From Saonia sp964398035 (GTDB taxonomy: Bacteria > Bacteroidota > Bacteroidia > Flavobacteriales > Flavobacteriaceae), in assembly GCA_964398035.1 (NCBI GenBank), contig CAYNLI010000098.1, positions 1 through 10,886 on the forward strand: 10,886 nucleotides of DNA, written 5' to 3'. Under the pieces are notes generated by a model. The model searched no databases. It was not told the origin of the DNA and worked only from the letters and a program-made list of their open reading frames with translations. How positions within the stretch are numbered: position 1 is the first letter of the stretch; the number at the start of each line of letters is the position of its first letter. A program made the translations under genes and the position numbers. This document shows, piece by piece, positions 1-5,910 of this stretch.

Positions 1-64
1 GTAATTTACTTATTATATCCAGAGTATTTTCCTGTTTTTGATTTACTTCCCACAGAGCCTTCAT
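1..64 (-). CDS. Possible partial gene running off the left edge (unidentified)
   Basis: Reading leftwards from an ATG at 62-64, 21 codons are open to the window edge (begins MKALWEVNQKQENTL). The same frame is also open upstream of that ATG as far as about 110, reading through ESNRASKKVT, so the true start is uncertain. The residues look like ordinary soluble protein with a helix-rich composition. The MKALWE segment faintly recalls the start of BlaI/MecI-type winged-helix regulators, but 21 residues are far too few to decide. It could equally be a chance opening. Confidence 0.2.
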   Translation of the reverse strand, partial: MKALWEVNQKQENTLDIISKL

Positions 65-99
65 TGTCACCTTTTTTGATGCCCTGTTTGATTCAATTA

Positions 100-228
100 T
101 TAATAGGAAATTACTTGATTTTCAAACGTTTTATCCATAACGTCCGCAACCATTCTAGCTCTAGCATAACTCGCATTTATGTAAAAATAACCGAGGAGAC
201 CAAAATGGATATCTACAAAAGAATTGTA
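100..228 (-). pseudogene. 3' fragment of an unidentified protein gene
   Basis: A minus-strand frame is open for 42 codons from 228 to a TAA at 100-102. It has no plausible start codon at its head, where a stop lies immediately upstream at 229-231. The residues include YINASYARARMVADVMDK and end ENQVISY, a composition more like a real protein C-terminus than random AT-rich translation. I do not recognise the family. Its missing 5' end would lie where the abiE promoter and operators now sit. That would fit an abiE module having replaced or interrupted an older gene, but this is inference from a short fragment. Confidence 0.25.
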
Positions 229-238
229 TTAATTTGAT

Positions 239-267
239 TACATAATCGTAATTATTCCGATTATGTA
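239..267. promoter_or_regulatory. Palindromic operator 1 upstream of abiEi
   Basis: Perfect 10-bp inverted arms TACATAATCG (239-248) and CGATTATGTA (258-267) flank a 9-bp centre that is itself palindromic apart from one mismatched pair. The core half-site (T)CCGATTAT recurs in a second palindrome at 306-326. Known AbiEi antitoxins repress their own operon by binding paired inverted repeats in the promoter, so this is the natural candidate site. The most upstream ATG of the abiEi frame (263-265) lies inside the right arm, which argues against that start. Confidence 0.7.
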
Positions 268-305
268 TGTGGATTTTCACATTATTATGTTATTTTTACA
301 TCAGT

Positions 306-326
306 TAATCGGAATAACTCCGATTA
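306..326. promoter_or_regulatory. Palindromic operator 2 upstream of abiEi
   Basis: Arms TAATCGGA (306-313) and TCCGATTA (319-326) are perfect inverted repeats around a 5-bp centre. They share the TCCGATTAT half-site with the palindrome at 239-267. The centres (253 and 316) are 63 bp apart, about six helical turns, so two bound dimers would sit on the same face of the DNA. A TATTTTTA element between them (290-297) resembles a Bacteroidetes -7 box, but it has no good -33 partner. The position immediately before the ATG at 347 suits repression by the abiEi product. Confidence 0.65.
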
Positions 327-346
327 TAATAGGTAATATTGGCAGT

Positions 347-985
347 ATGGATTTCAGAGTAATGATAAAAGAATATGCAGAGGTGCCTATTTCTAGGCAT
401 TTAATTTTAGAATTACTAAGTGATTATCAGAGCCCAAATGATAAAATTAGTGAGCTACTTAAAAGCAAAAAACTCATTTCAATAAGAAGAGGTCTTTATA
501 TGCTTGGCCCTAAAATGGACTTACCAACTCCTGAGCCATTTCTAATAGCAAATCATTTACGAGGACCTAGTTATGTATCATTAGAGTCCGCATTATCTTA
601 TTGGGGCTTAATACCGGAAAGAACCCATGAAATAAGTTCAGTAACGATAAAAACCTCAAAAAAATATAGAACTCAAGTTGGTCGATTTAGTTACAAACAA
701 CTAAAAACGCCTTATTACACTTTCGGAATAAAAAGTATAAACATTTCAAAAAAGCAAACAATATTATTAGCCTCACCAGAAAAGGCTTTATGTGATAAAA
801 TTGTATTAACACCTAATATCAACCTTAGAAGCATCAAGCAAACACGAGAATTTCTGTTGGAAGATCTTCGTATGGATAGTGAAGTATTAAACACATTGAA
901 TACGGAAATTATGAAATTATGGATTGTGCATGCTCCTAAAAAAAGTAGTTTAAAAATGCTTGTAAAAACACTCGAAGAATTATGA
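347..985 (+). CDS. abiEi: AbiEi-family antitoxin / transcriptional repressor (type IV TA)
   Basis: This is the antitoxin and likely autorepressor of an AbiE-type toxin-antitoxin pair. From the ATG at 347 the protein has 212 residues. An N-terminal winged-helix region (about residues 8-50, SRHLILELL through the turn RRGLYMLGP) is followed by the AbiEi core. That core has YVSLESALSYWGLIPERTHE and, further on, LASPEKALCDKI, both typical of the family. The frame is open back to 263, but that ATG lies inside one palindromic operator and the second operator would be coding. The 28 extra residues are hydrophobic and unlike the family, so I prefer 347; an ATG at 362 is also possible. The stop overlaps the abiEii start by 4 bp, implying translational coupling. 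In characterised AbiE systems the antitoxin does not bind the toxin directly. Confidence 0.85.
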   Translation: MDFRVMIKEYAEVPISRHLILELLSDYQSPNDKISELLKSKKLISIRRGLYMLGPKMDLPTPEPFLIANHLRGPSYVSLESALSYWGLIPERTHEISSVTIKTSKKYRTQVGRFSYKQLKTPYYTFGIKSINISKKQTILLASPEKALCDKIVLTPNINLRSIKQTREFLLEDLRMDSEVLNTLNTEIMKLWIVHAPKKSSLKMLVKTLEEL

Positions 986-1839
986 TAAAAGAATGGATAG
1001 ACGAATATAACCCTCAGAATGAAGAAGAAATTTTATCAGCGTTACGTGAAATAATGCAAGAAATTACTTTGGCAGGTCTATCAAGAACTGATTTTTTTGA
1101 GAAAGCTGCTTTTTATGGAGGGACTGCGCTCCGTATTTTTTACGGGTTGGATAGATATTCCGAGGATTTGGATTTTTCTTTACTTAAACCTGATTTAGAT
1201 TTTTCAATAGAGCCTTATTTTAAAGCAGTTCTAGACGAATTTAAGTCACTAGGTTTGACAGTAAGTATTAAAGAAAAGAAAAAGACGAAGCAAACAGCAA
1301 TAGATTCTGCCTTTTTGAGAGCTGAAACAATATGGCAAGAAATTGTACTAGAGGACATTATTAAAGAAACCGGAGTAAGGTCAAACAAAACAGTAAAGAT
1401 AAAAATAGAGGTTGATCGACAGCCACCACTAAATTTTAGAACAGAAGAAAAACTATTACTTCGACCATTCTCTTTTTATGTGAAATGTTATACTAAATCA
1501 AGCTTATTTTCAGGTAAAATGCATGCGCTACTATTTAGGAAGTGGAAAAACAGAGTTAAGGGAAGGGATTGGTATGATTTAGAGTGGTATGTTAAAAAAG
1601 GAATTCCTTTGGATGTGAATCATTTCCTAACTAGGGCAAAAGACACAAACGACTGGCAAGAGGATAATATTTCCACTAAGCAGATTCTAGAGCTACTAGA
1701 TATGAAAATCAAATCAGTTTCTTTTAGCAGTATTAAAGAAGATGTTGTTAGGTTTATCAAAAATGATGATCTTTTAAGTATTTGGAGTCCTGAATATTTC
1801 AAAAATTTAATAGAGAAAATTAAATTTGAGAATACTTAA
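982..1839 (+). CDS. abiEii: AbiEii-family nucleotidyltransferase toxin
   Basis: Toxin partner of the upstream regulator, in the DUF1814 nucleotidyltransferase family to which AbiEii and the mycobacterial MenT toxins belong. MenT enzymes act on tRNA 3' ends, which is one plausible activity here. The 285 residues show the fold's key motifs in order. Motif I is GGTALRIFYG (46-55) followed by the metal ligands D62 and D64 in EDLDFS. KIEVD follows (141-145, candidate third acidic residue). The family's C-terminal signature is GKMHALLFRKW with RVKGRDWYDLEW (178-202). No domain is missing and the frame is intact, so the toxin is probably active. ATGA overlap with abiEi (982-985) is the usual arrangement. 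No clear terminator follows. AbiE systems act as phage defence or plasmid/island stabilisation modules. Confidence 0.9.
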   Translation: MIKEWIDEYNPQNEEEILSALREIMQEITLAGLSRTDFFEKAAFYGGTALRIFYGLDRYSEDLDFSLLKPDLDFSIEPYFKAVLDEFKSLGLTVSIKEKKKTKQTAIDSAFLRAETIWQEIVLEDIIKETGVRSNKTVKIKIEVDRQPPLNFRTEEKLLLRPFSFYVKCYTKSSLFSGKMHALLFRKWKNRVKGRDWYDLEWYVKKGIPLDVNHFLTRAKDTNDWQEDNISTKQILELLDMKIKSVSFSSIKEDVVRFIKNDDLLSIWSPEYFKNLIEKIKFENT

Positions 1840-2011
1840 AAAAGGTCAATATTCTAGAGTTATCAGACACAAAATAAAAACGGTTCCTTTGAGCAATAAA
1901 CATATAAAATTGTAAGATATAGAATAGCTTTTTCTTTCATATTTTTCATGCTCATTTTTTATGAATTATTGGAATTCCTTATTGTTTTATTTGTTGGTTG
2001 GAAAACTTCAA

Positions 2012-2040
2012 TTTGATTTGATTTAAAATGGTTAGTTTTG
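2012..2040 (+). promoter_or_regulatory. Predicted Bacteroidetes-type promoter for an RNA gene
   Basis: TTTG at 2012-2015, a 17-bp spacer, then TAGTTTTG at 2033-2040, an exact match to the Bacteroidetes -7 consensus TAnnTTTG. The spacer is slightly short against the usual 19 or so. A transcript would start near 2046-2048, directly before a small hairpin, and run into the terminator at 2185-2222. No open reading frame of note lies between. Confidence 0.5.
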
Positions 2041-2046
2041 ATAGTA

Positions 2047-2222
2047 GAAAGCTTAATAAGCTGTAGAAGGTGTCCTGATAGGAGTCCTGTTTAAGAAAAA
2101 TAGATTATAATATACTGGTTTTTAGAGGTGTGCAAACTAGAGATTAGCTCTGCCACCCGACAAATTATAGTATCAATCTATACTAAAAACCTGTTAATCG
2201 TATGATTAACAGGTTTTTCTGT
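2047..2222 (+). ncRNA. Predicted structured small RNA, about 175 nt
   Basis: Bounded by a consensus promoter and a strong intrinsic terminator, with no credible protein between. Pairings visible by eye: AGCTT/AAGCT (2050-2054 with 2058-2062); TCCT/AGGA (2073-2076 with 2080-2083); a long-range stem TAGATT/AATCTA (2101-2106 with 2175-2180) continued by ATACT/AGTAT (2112-2116 with 2169-2173). Inside it is a hairpin GGTG-GC-AGAG paired with CTCT-GC-CACC (2127-2157, loop ATTAG), then the terminator stem. A competing helix GGTTTTTAG/CTAAAAACC (2117-2125 with 2183-2191) would occupy the terminator's 5' arm, as in an attenuator or riboswitch. It could be a free sRNA or the leader of whatever once lay downstream. 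I do not recognise it as a known RNA family. Structure and boundaries are by eye only. Confidence 0.4.
2185..2222 (+). terminator. Strong intrinsic terminator (possibly bidirectional)
   Basis: Perfect 15-bp stem AAAAACCTGTTAATC (2185-2199) / GATTAACAGGTTTTT (2204-2218) with a GTAT tetraloop, followed by further T residues (CTGTTTTT). The A-rich 5' flank would also allow termination on the minus strand. It is too far from abiEii (345 bp) to be its obvious terminator and sits at the end of the predicted RNA transcript. Confidence 0.8.
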
Positions 2223-2264
2223 TTTTATGAATATCATATGAATTGATATTATCTAAATAAAAAA

Positions 2265-2336
2265 GTCAACAAATCGGATAACAAATTAAAAATCTGAAAA
2301 GTGTTGACCGATTTGTTAAAACGCCCAAGCGTTGGG
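2265..2336. repeat. Cluster of palindromes in a non-coding stretch
   Basis: Arms AACAAATCGG (2268-2277) and CCGATTTGTT (2308-2317) are perfect inverted repeats 30 bp apart. GTCAACA (2265-2271) can alternatively pair with TGTTGAC (2302-2308). Directly after them comes a tight palindrome CCCAA-GCG-TTGGG (2324-2336), whose neighbouring bases also form AACGC/GCGTT (2320-2324 with 2329-2333). No T-run follows, so it is not a terminator. It could be a mobile-element or recombination scar, a protein-binding site, or an RNA structure. It lies just before the point where the downstream gene remnant begins (2398). Confidence 0.45.
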
Positions 2337-2397
2337 TAAATAAATGTATCTTTATAAGTGATTTGACTTTCGTCTGATAACAACGAATTAGTGTTAA

Positions 2398-2565
2398 CTA
2401 AATGTCACTTTTTTGTTGCAAGTCCACTATTTAAGCAGTGGTATTTTACCCTGTGACGTAAAGGATTTAAAACCTATTAAGCTTGGTTTGCAAAAAGATT
2501 TTGGTTTCCTTGCAAGCAGTAATAATGATACTTTAAGAGTATATTCAACACATAAGTTAAAATGA
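2398..2565 (+). pseudogene. 3' remnant of an unidentified gene, coupled to the sulfatase
   Basis: A frame with no ATG is open for 55 codons from 2398 to a TGA at 2563-2565. Its C-terminal part reads DVKDLKPIKLGLQKDFGF, then LASSNNDTLRVY, which has the balanced look of a real protein, possibly a beta-rich domain. Its stop overlaps the sulfatase ATG (2562) in an ATGA arrangement typical of translationally coupled operons. All three frames upstream of 2398 are closed, so the 5' part has been lost. I do not recognise the family; a carbohydrate-active enzyme would suit a sulfatase operon, but that is inference. If a TTG start near 2412 were used it would be a roughly 50-residue peptide. Confidence 0.45.
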
Positions 2566-4178
2566 ATAATCAATTTAGAATACTAATTTTCAGCATACTT
2601 CTTTTTTTCTTTTTGAGTTCATGCAAAGACAAAAAAGCAGTTGACAAAAGAATAACTGAAGAACTACCCATCTTTAATGAGAAACCAAACATTGTTTACA
2701 TTTTGGCAGACGATTTGGGCTATGGCGAATTAGGGTGCTATGGCCAGACTAAAATACATACCCCAAACATTGATGCGTTGGCTAAAAACGGGATGAAATT
2801 TACACAGCATTATTCGGGGTCGCCAGTATGTGCCCCTTCACGCTACAGCTTGTTAACAGGTTTGCATACAGGTCATGGTTATATAAGGGGTAATGATGAA
2901 TGGAAAGAGCGCGGAGATGTTTGGAATTATGAGATGGCCGTAAATAATTCTAATTTAGAAGGACAACTCCCTATTCCTGATAGTACGTATACTCTAGGGA
3001 AAATGCTTCATAGTGCTGGCTACAAAACAGCATTAGTTGGAAAATGGGGATTGGGAGCACCCAATACAGGTGGTGTTGCCACCAAACAAGGTTTCGATTT
3101 TTTCTATGGATACAATTGCCAGCGACAGGCACACAATCTATACCCTAAACATCTATGGAAGAATGAGAAAAAAGTTTGGCTAAACAACGAACTGGTTCCT
3201 CCACATTCTAGGTTAGAAGAGGGAGTAAACCCCAATAAGAATGAAAGTTATGCTAGATTTTCCCAAAAAGAGTACGCACCAGCTTTGATGCTGGATGAAG
3301 CCTTAGAATTTATGACCAGGAATAAGGAAAATCCGTTTTTTCTATATTTTGCTTCGCCTCTTACACATGTACCCCTTCAAGCACCCAAGGAATATGTAGA
3401 TAGATATCGAAAAGAATTTGGAGAAGAGGCTCCATATACAGGTGGAGATAACTATTTTCCAAACCAATATCCAAGAGCTACCTATGCAGCCATGGTCACA
3501 TGTCTTGATAATCAGGTCGGACAATTGGTTTCTCAACTTAAGGCATTGAAGTTGTATGAAAACACATTGATAATATTTTCAAGTGATAATGGGCCTACAT
3601 TCAACGGAGGATCCAATTCCATTTTTTTTGATAGTGCCATGCCGTTTTCCAGTGAGAAAGGAAAAGGAAAGTGCTTTGTATACGAAGGAGGAATTAGGGT
3701 GCCAATGATTGCTAGCTGGCCCGGTAAAATAGATCCAAGTACAGTGAATGATCATATTTCTGCACAATGGGACATTATGTCTACGCTTGCTGAAGTAGTA
3801 AGTATTAAGAATGAAAAAATAGAAGCTATTGATGGTATTAGCTTTTTGCCTTCCTTATTAGGTAAAGAACAGCAAAAAGAGCATGAATATTTATATTGGG
3901 AGTTTTCAAGCTATGGTGGACAACAGGCAGTACGAAAAGGTAATTGGAAAGCTGTTAGACAACAAATAGATGACGGAAATCTTGTTGTTGAGCTCTATGA
4001 TCTGAGTAAAGATAATGAAACTAAAAATGTTGCCGATCAGTACCCAGAAATTGTTAAAGAAATAGAAACTATATTAAAAGAAGCACATTTAGAAGCAGTA
4101 AATGACCGATTCAAATTTGAGAAATTTGGGGAAATGAAATCACAAAAGCAAACTAATATAAAAGGAGAAATAAAATAG
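2562..4178 (+). CDS. Lipoprotein sulfatase, S1 (formylglycine) family
   Basis: Hydrolyses a sulfate ester, probably on a sulfated polysaccharide given the phylum; the substrate cannot be told from sequence. A type II signal peptide (ILIFSILLFFFLSSC) puts the lipid-anchored Cys at residue 21, so the enzyme sits at the envelope or cell surface. Alkaline-phosphatase-fold landmarks follow: metal ligands D50-D51 in LADDLGYGE, the maturation motif C90-A-P-S-R94 whose Cys is converted to formylglycine, the second signature GYKTALVGKWG, THVPLQ, and the SSDNGP metal-ligand motif. At 538 residues it is full length. The usual His after GKW is Gly here, which I recall from a sulfatase subgroup that also carries GFDFFYGYNCQRQ. 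Activation needs a sulfatase-maturating enzyme encoded elsewhere. The start is supported by the lipobox and the ATGA overlap with the upstream remnant. Confidence 0.93.
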   Translation: MNNQFRILIFSILLFFFLSSCKDKKAVDKRITEELPIFNEKPNIVYILADDLGYGELGCYGQTKIHTPNIDALAKNGMKFTQHYSGSPVCAPSRYSLLTGLHTGHGYIRGNDEWKERGDVWNYEMAVNNSNLEGQLPIPDSTYTLGKMLHSAGYKTALVGKWGLGAPNTGGVATKQGFDFFYGYNCQRQAHNLYPKHLWKNEKKVWLNNELVPPHSRLEEGVNPNKNESYARFSQKEYAPALMLDEALEFMTRNKENPFFLYFASPLTHVPLQAPKEYVDRYRKEFGEEAPYTGGDNYFPNQYPRATYAAMVTCLDNQVGQLVSQLKALKLYENTLIIFSSDNGPTFNGGSNSIFFDSAMPFSSEKGKGKCFVYEGGIRVPMIASWPGKIDPSTVNDHISAQWDIMSTLAEVVSIKNEKIEAIDGISFLPSLLGKEQQKEHEYLYWEFSSYGGQQAVRKGNWKAVRQQIDDGNLVVELYDLSKDNETKNVADQYPEIVKEIETILKEAHLEAVNDRFKFEKFGEMKSQKQTNIKGEIK

Positions 4179-4304
4179 ATTGATTTTTCTCTTGTTAAGC
4201 GAGTAATAATATATCCATTTGAAAATAAAATCATTTGGCCTCATAACCAAATAGCACATTGGTTTAAAGTTGCGGTTTCTATGACCATTAAAAATTTATA
4301 ATAA

Positions 4305-4418
4305 CTGAAGAACAAATACGTCAAAAACCTAGTACAATCACTAGCCATTTTAGCAGTGGTTGCATGTAATAAGGACGCTTATAATAAGAAAGTCCAAAAT
4401 ACTTTCTCACATCTATAA
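4305..4418 (+). pseudogene. Broken 5' fragment of a lipoprotein gene
   Basis: From a CTG at 4305 the frame reads LKNKYVKNLVQS, then LAILAVVACNKD, and stops at TAA 4416-4418 after 37 codons. This is a textbook lipoprotein signal peptide: positive N-terminus, hydrophobic core, lipobox AVVAC. It appears just where a new gene would begin downstream of the sulfatase. Two in-frame stops directly precede the CTG, so this codon was probably the original ATG. The body of the protein is missing. It may be the head of a second exported enzyme of the sulfatase operon. Alternatively it is a functional short lipoprotein using a rare CTG start, which I consider unlikely. Confidence 0.5.
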
Positions 4419-4449
4419 AGAGTATGATAGAAAGAAGAATCGTTATAAA

Positions 4450-4760
4450 CTAAATTCCATTTCTTAAATTCCCAGAACTTGCCTGGTTGCTACTCTTTCC
4501 TTTCAAAGCACTAATTGGTTTTAATAAAGCAAGAAAAATAGCTGGGTAGATACCTGCGAATAGCCCTGTCAAAATTCCTAATGCCAAAAGCAATAGAAGT
4601 ATATTCCAAGTCCAAATGTGCTCATACTGATTATATAATTTGGATTGAGGTGTGATTTACCGAAGGTGTCGTCAAAGACGCCTTTTACGGTCAGGTTTTG
4701 AGTATATTTACCGCTGCCCCAAATAACAGATTGACCAAAAGCTATTTTGTTTCTAGAGAC
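4450..4760 (-). pseudogene. Decayed MacB/FtsX-type ABC transporter permease fragment
   Basis: Two adjacent minus-strand frames carry pieces of one protein. The upstream piece (4760 down to about 4610) reads IAFGQSVIWGSGKYTQNLTV, then KGVFDDTFGKSHLNPNYI, resembling the periplasmic MacB_PCD domain of Bacteroidetes FtsX-like permeases. The next piece, in a shifted frame to the TAG at 4450-4452, reads LLLLALGILTGLFAGIYPA, then a KPISALKGKS segment. This is the membrane segment plus the G.YPA...L..LKG motif that in these permeases sits well after the periplasmic domain. The region between them and both ends of the roughly 800-residue protein are absent. Frameshift, internal deletion and flanking stops mark it as dead. 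Intact relatives act in macrolide, peptide or lipoprotein export. Confidence 0.65.
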
Positions 4761-4899
4761 CTATTTTCACTTTTTTTTATTGCTATCAAAACATCACTTA
4801 CTTTTAGATGATTTGTAAACTTTAAGTCAGTTATCAGACAAATTGAATAGCTATTTTAAATACAGTATATTAATCAAATTAATTAAAGGAAAGTAGATA

Positions 4900-5349
4900 A
4901 TGTTGACTTGGAAAGATGTATTGCATTTTGCAGTAAAAGGAAACCCAAAACCAGATTGCCATGTTGAAAAAACAGATGATGAATGGCAAGATATTTTAAG
5001 ACCTGACGAGTATAAAATTACTAGAAAAAAAGGGACTGAAGCTGCTCATAGTGGTGAACTTTGTACTATTCATGATGCTGGGCTGTACAATTGTGTTTGT
5101 TGTGGTACCGCTTTGTTTGATTCTACTATAAAATTTAATTCAGGTACTGGTTGGCCAAGTTTTACCCAGCCTATAAAAGAAAATGCCATTAAGTATGAAA
5201 AGGACACTATGTTTGGTATGGTACGTGTTGAGGTAATGTGCAATACCTGTGATGGACATTTAGGGCATGTATTCCCTGATGGCCCAGAACCTAGTGGGTT
5301 ACGATATTGTATAAATTCATTAGCAATGAAATTGAATAAAGAGGGTTGA
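4900..5349 (+). CDS. msrB: Peptide-methionine (R)-S-oxide reductase MsrB
   Basis: Reduces the R epimer of methionine sulfoxide in proteins, reversing oxidative damage with electrons from thioredoxin. The 149-residue protein carries the complete SelR domain. Structural zinc is bound by C65/C68 (YNCVCCGTALF) and C114/C117 (CNTCDGHLGHVFPDGP). The substrate pocket motif is GTGWPSF, and the catalytic Cys is C137 in RYCINS. C55 (GELCTIHD) is a candidate resolving cysteine. There is no signal peptide, so it is cytoplasmic. A weak AGGA lies about 10 nt before the ATG. It is the first gene of a tight operon with msrA and selO. The 139 bp between the permease remnant and this ATG must contain the promoter, though I see no clear consensus there. 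Confidence 0.95.
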   Translation: MLTWKDVLHFAVKGNPKPDCHVEKTDDEWQDILRPDEYKITRKKGTEAAHSGELCTIHDAGLYNCVCCGTALFDSTIKFNSGTGWPSFTQPIKENAIKYEKDTMFGMVRVEVMCNTCDGHLGHVFPDGPEPSGLRYCINSLAMKLNKEG

Positions 5350-5351
5350 AA

Positions 5352-5891
5352 ATGGAAAATAAAAAAATGGAATTGGCAACTGTTGGTGGTGGTTGTTTTT
5401 GGTGTGTTGAGGCTATATTCAACCAATTAAAAGGTGTTGAGAAAGTAGTGTCTGGATATACTGGCGGTAAAGTTCCGGAAACACCAACATATAAAGAAGT
5501 GTGTTCTGGTCTTACAGGTCATGCAGAGGTTGTTCAGGTAAGTTTTGACCCTTCAGTAATTTCTTTTAATGATTTGTTGGAAGTGTTTATGAGTAGTCAT
5601 GACCCTACAACATTAAACCGTCAAGGTGTTGATGCGGGAACACAATATCGATCTGTAATCTATTATCACGATGATGTTCAGAAAGAAATCGCTAAAACTG
5701 TTCTAATCAATGTTGCAGAGTATTATAATGAACCCATAGTAACTGAGCTTAGCAAACTGGAAAAGTTCCATACAGCAGAGGAATACCATCATGATTATTA
5801 TGCCAACAATCAAGAGCAGGGCTATTGTAGAACAGTAATTGCTCCAAAACTGGTTAAGCTTAGGCAAAAGCATGCAGATAAATTAAAGTAA
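5352..5891 (+). CDS. msrA: Peptide-methionine (S)-S-oxide reductase MsrA
   Basis: Reduces the S epimer of methionine sulfoxide, complementing the upstream enzyme so that both stereoisomers are repaired. The active-site GGGCFWCVEA lies near the N-terminus (catalytic Cys at residue 15 from this start). Family motifs SGYTGG, GHAEVVQV, DPTTLNRQG, DAGTQYRS, and the C-terminal FHTAEEYHHDYYANN are all present. At 179 residues it is full length. I place the start at ATG 5352, 2 bp after the msrB stop. A TTG at 5346 would add two residues and overlap msrB, but nothing favours it. Two separate genes are used here rather than the fused MsrAB polypeptide seen in many bacteria. The enzyme is cytoplasmic. 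Confidence 0.95.
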   Translation: MENKKMELATVGGGCFWCVEAIFNQLKGVEKVVSGYTGGKVPETPTYKEVCSGLTGHAEVVQVSFDPSVISFNDLLEVFMSSHDPTTLNRQGVDAGTQYRSVIYYHDDVQKEIAKTVLINVAEYYNEPIVTELSKLEKFHTAEEYHHDYYANNQEQGYCRTVIAPKLVKLRQKHADKLK

Positions 5892-5910
5892 GTGCGTTAA
5901 TTTTTTTGAT

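Noticed and set aside
263..346. N-terminal extension of AbiEi from the first ATG
   Set aside because: The ATG lies inside one palindromic operator, the 28 residues are hydrophobic and unlike AbiEi proteins, and the second operator would be coding.
2126..2160. tRNA 3' end or attachment-site remnant (GATTAGCTCTGCCACCCGACA)
   Set aside because: It resembles a tRNA tail, but there is no TTCGA-type T loop and no matching acceptor strand upstream. A hairpin inside the predicted RNA explains it better.
2265..2340. Integron attC site
   Set aside because: A GTTGGGT-like core box is present, but there is no complementary left-hand core and no integrase or cassette structure.
4176..4301. C-terminal extension of the sulfatase by stop read-through
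   Set aside because: The frame stays open for 40 codons after the TAG, but the protein already has full family length and the extension has no recognisable sulfatase motif.
5070..5426. 118-codon minus-strand frame opposite msrB/msrA
   Set aside because: Antisense shadow of two well-identified genes; no independent protein features.
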